Assembly: GCA_026874595.1 (NCBI GenBank)
Contig: CM049306.1
Span: 3,304,019-3,368,018, forward strand
Origin: Sipunculus nudus
Taxonomy: Eukaryota > Annelida > Sipuncula > Golfingiida > Sipunculidae
Direction of reading: 5' to 3'
Length of the DNA stretch: 64,000 nt
Positions within the stretch are counted from its first letter, which is position 1. Every line of letters starts with the position of its first letter. This document shows, in pieces, positions 62,401-64,000 of the stretch. Below the pieces are notes generated by a model, which was not told the origin of the DNA, did not search any database, and saw only the letters and a list, made by a program, of their open reading frames with translations. The position numbers and the translations under genes were made by a program.

Positions 62401-62579
62401 TTAGTTAAAGTGTGTGGTGGCTGACTGGGATGTTCTGGTGATACAGATGGGGAGGGGGATACTGTGGGACAGGGGTTAGTTAGGGTGTGTGGTGGCTGAC
62501 TTGAATGTTCTGGTGATACAGATGAGGAGGGGGATACTGTGGGACAGGGGTTAGTTAAGGTATGTGGTGGCTGACTGGC
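59488..62579. repeat. 73/75-bp tandem repeat with G-quadruplex-like motif, about 41 copies
   Basis: The unit reads TGGTGGCTGACTGGGATGTT, CTGGTGATACAGAT, a G-rich segment, then TTAGTTAAGGTGTG. The G-rich segment in 75-bp units is G4-A-G5-ATACTGT-G3-ACA-G4 and fits G3+N1-7 four times; the first is at 59544-59570. 73-bp units have GGGAGGGTATACTGTGGG with an 8-nt central loop. A rare CTGACTGATAGTTCTGG unit at 61381 and 62050 marks a 669-bp block duplication. The minus-strand open frame at 62331-62705 is an artefact. Confidence 0.95.
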
Positions 62580-62792
62580 TATCCAGGCTGACTGGGATGG
62601 TCTGGGTACACTTATGACAAATGTCTTGTGTGAAGTACAAAATGCAGCCATTTCCCAGGAGACCAGCCCTGCATGTTTTACCATCAGGTTACATATGGTG
62701 AGCATGTGGTGGGGGAGGGGGATGAGCAGTGTTGCACAGAGCTGGGCTCAAATGCAGTGTTTGTTATGATCAGACCTTCATGGTATCTCCAG

Positions 62793-62880
62793 GACTGAAT
62801 TCAGTTGTCTTTGACTGAATTCTGAGGTGACTTTGACTAAATTCAGAAGTGACTTTGACTGAATTGAGAGTTGATCTTGA
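62793..62880. repeat. Short degenerate repeat, TTTGACTGAATTC type
   Basis: About four copies of TGACTTTGACT(G/A)AATT(C/G)(T/A)GA at about 27-bp spacing. Confidence 0.75.
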
Positions 62881-63569
62881 TGAGGGTATTATCAGGACTG
62901 AAGATGCACACAACCTTTAATTATATAAACAACATGTATCTCTGCTGCTTCATAAACAAGCATATAGCATTCATTGGCCATTACTTTATGGCATCTACAG
63001 GCCAAGTAATCATCTGTGTTATTAATGAAAGTAGCATTACTATATTTTTGTCATGCAACTCTGTGGCTGCCTCCCAAATGGTTGTTTTAGTCCAGAATGA
63101 TGACGAGTATGTCCTAATAGAGGCAATTTCAAATGTATTAACTGAAATTCTTAAAAATTTCACAATTTTTTGCAAAGGGGCTTTCAGAAACTATGTTAAC
63201 AACACAAAAAGACTAATATTCTAGTTTGAAAAGTTTTTCAATACAGAATGAAACACTTTAAGCAAAACAGAGAGAAATTGTGATTGCAGCAGAATAATTG
63301 GACTTTGTTTAACCCTTGATGTTACCTGTAATAAAAATTTTACTTTTTTCTAAGGATTGAGCCAATACTTTCATAAATTCTTTAGGATAAATATAGCAGC
63401 CTCATCTTTTTAATAACTTTCATTTCCATGGTAACAAGATGGCTATGGATGACAGTCCAGTTTTAATAAAGCTCTTAAAGGGTCAGTGAGTGATCTTTTA
63501 AGTTGACAGGGTTTTGTATTAAGCAAATCTTGGCTAACTGTGGTGCTGGCATTGACTTCCCTTCATGTA

Positions 63570-64000
63570 GGATCTGGTAGGATCAAGTTATGACTTGCTT
63601 CTTAAATGAATAGACTGGTTGGTAGGAGAAGGACAATTATGACTGGCTTCCTTAATGAACCATCTAATTGGTGGGAGTAGGACAGTTATGACTCACTTTC
63701 TTAATATATGATCTTGTTTGTAAGAGTAGGCCAGAAACAACTCTTCCTTCATGTAGGATCTAGTTGGTAGGAGTAGGACAGTTATGACTCGCTTCCTTCA
63801 AATAGGATCTAGTTGGTAGGAGTAGGACAGTTATGACTCGCTTCCTTCACATAGGATCTGGTTGGTAGAAGTAGGACAGTTATGACTCCCTTCCTTCACA
63901 TAGGATCTGGTTGGTAGAAGTAGGACAGTTATGACTCGATTCCTTCACATAGGAGCTGGTTGGTAGAAGTAGGACAGTTATGACTCACTTCCTTAATATA
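63570..64000. repeat. 50-bp tandem repeat, about 8 copies, continues past window
   Basis: The unit contains GGATCTAGTTGGTAGGAGTA plus GGACAGTTATGACTCGCTTCCTTCACATA. The first copies (63570-63720) are diverged and the last five are near identical. It runs off the right edge. Confidence 0.93.

Larger units (their letters stand above)
48802..64000 (+). other. Plexin intron 3 (partial, more than 15.2 kb)
   Basis: It begins GTAAGA. The contents are the 32/33-bp array with an inserted Helentron-like element, two SINE copies, a MITE, and the 27, 73/75 and 50-bp arrays, each listed separately. The stretches 48802-49867, 53946-54342, 54730-55731, 58604-59487 and 62880-63569 look unique, with no exon recognised. 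The gene must continue to the right. Confidence 0.8.

Overview
This is eukaryotic, AT-rich genomic DNA from an invertebrate. A mollusc or related lophotrochozoan is most likely. That is an inference from three things: a plexin gene broken up by very long introns, two pearl/HINE-like (Helentron-type) elements with tandem ~145-bp cores of the kind described in bivalves, and a very dense load of minisatellites and small transposons. No prokaryotic features, CRISPR arrays or rRNA genes are visible, and no functional tRNA gene.

Layout. Positions 1-8380 are one minisatellite array (42-bp unit, about 200 copies, running off the left edge). It is open in several reading frames on both strands, but I do not read it as coding. 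From 8.4 to 17.2 kb there is degenerate intergenic DNA with small inverted-repeat elements, an ATT microsatellite, a decayed LINE reverse transcriptase fragment (about 10.25-10.56 kb), a hAT-like MITE (13.76-13.97 kb) and a 4-copy 196-bp tandem repeat (14.17-14.95 kb). At 17274-17437, between two (TA)n tracts, lies a near-perfect 164-bp palindrome. Each arm carries a hammerhead ribozyme motif, one per strand, facing outward. Next come a 26-bp array (15 copies), a CT tract, a 41-bp array (32 copies), and a ~1.6-kb element with ~28-bp terminal inverted repeats (20499-22117). That element contains nine copies of an unexplained motif, TAACGGTGTTGA, within about 1 kb.

The one convincing protein gene is a plus-strand plexin, probably plexin A-like. 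A GC-richer promoter/5'UTR region lies at about 23.5-24.0 kb. Three coding exons follow: 24096-25217, 26587-26790 and 48676-48801. All join in phase 0 and together give about 484 residues: a signal peptide and most of the Sema domain. The rest of the gene (PSI, IPT, transmembrane, cytoplasmic GAP) must lie to the right of the window. Intron 2 is about 21.9 kb and intron 3 exceeds 15 kb. Both are filled with different tandem arrays (23, 39, 39, 43, 70, 47, 32/33, 27, 73/75 and 50-bp units), two Helentron-like elements (46167-48467 and 52038-53769), two tRNA-derived SINE copies and a MITE.

Most worth following up: the double hammerhead palindrome; the TAACGGTGTTGA-bearing inverted-repeat element; the internally inverted 27-bp array at 56.2-58.6 kb, which can fold into a long hairpin; the paired Helentron-like elements with different core copy number and many AGGTCA half-sites; and the G-quadruplex-like 75-bp array at 59.5-62.6 kb.
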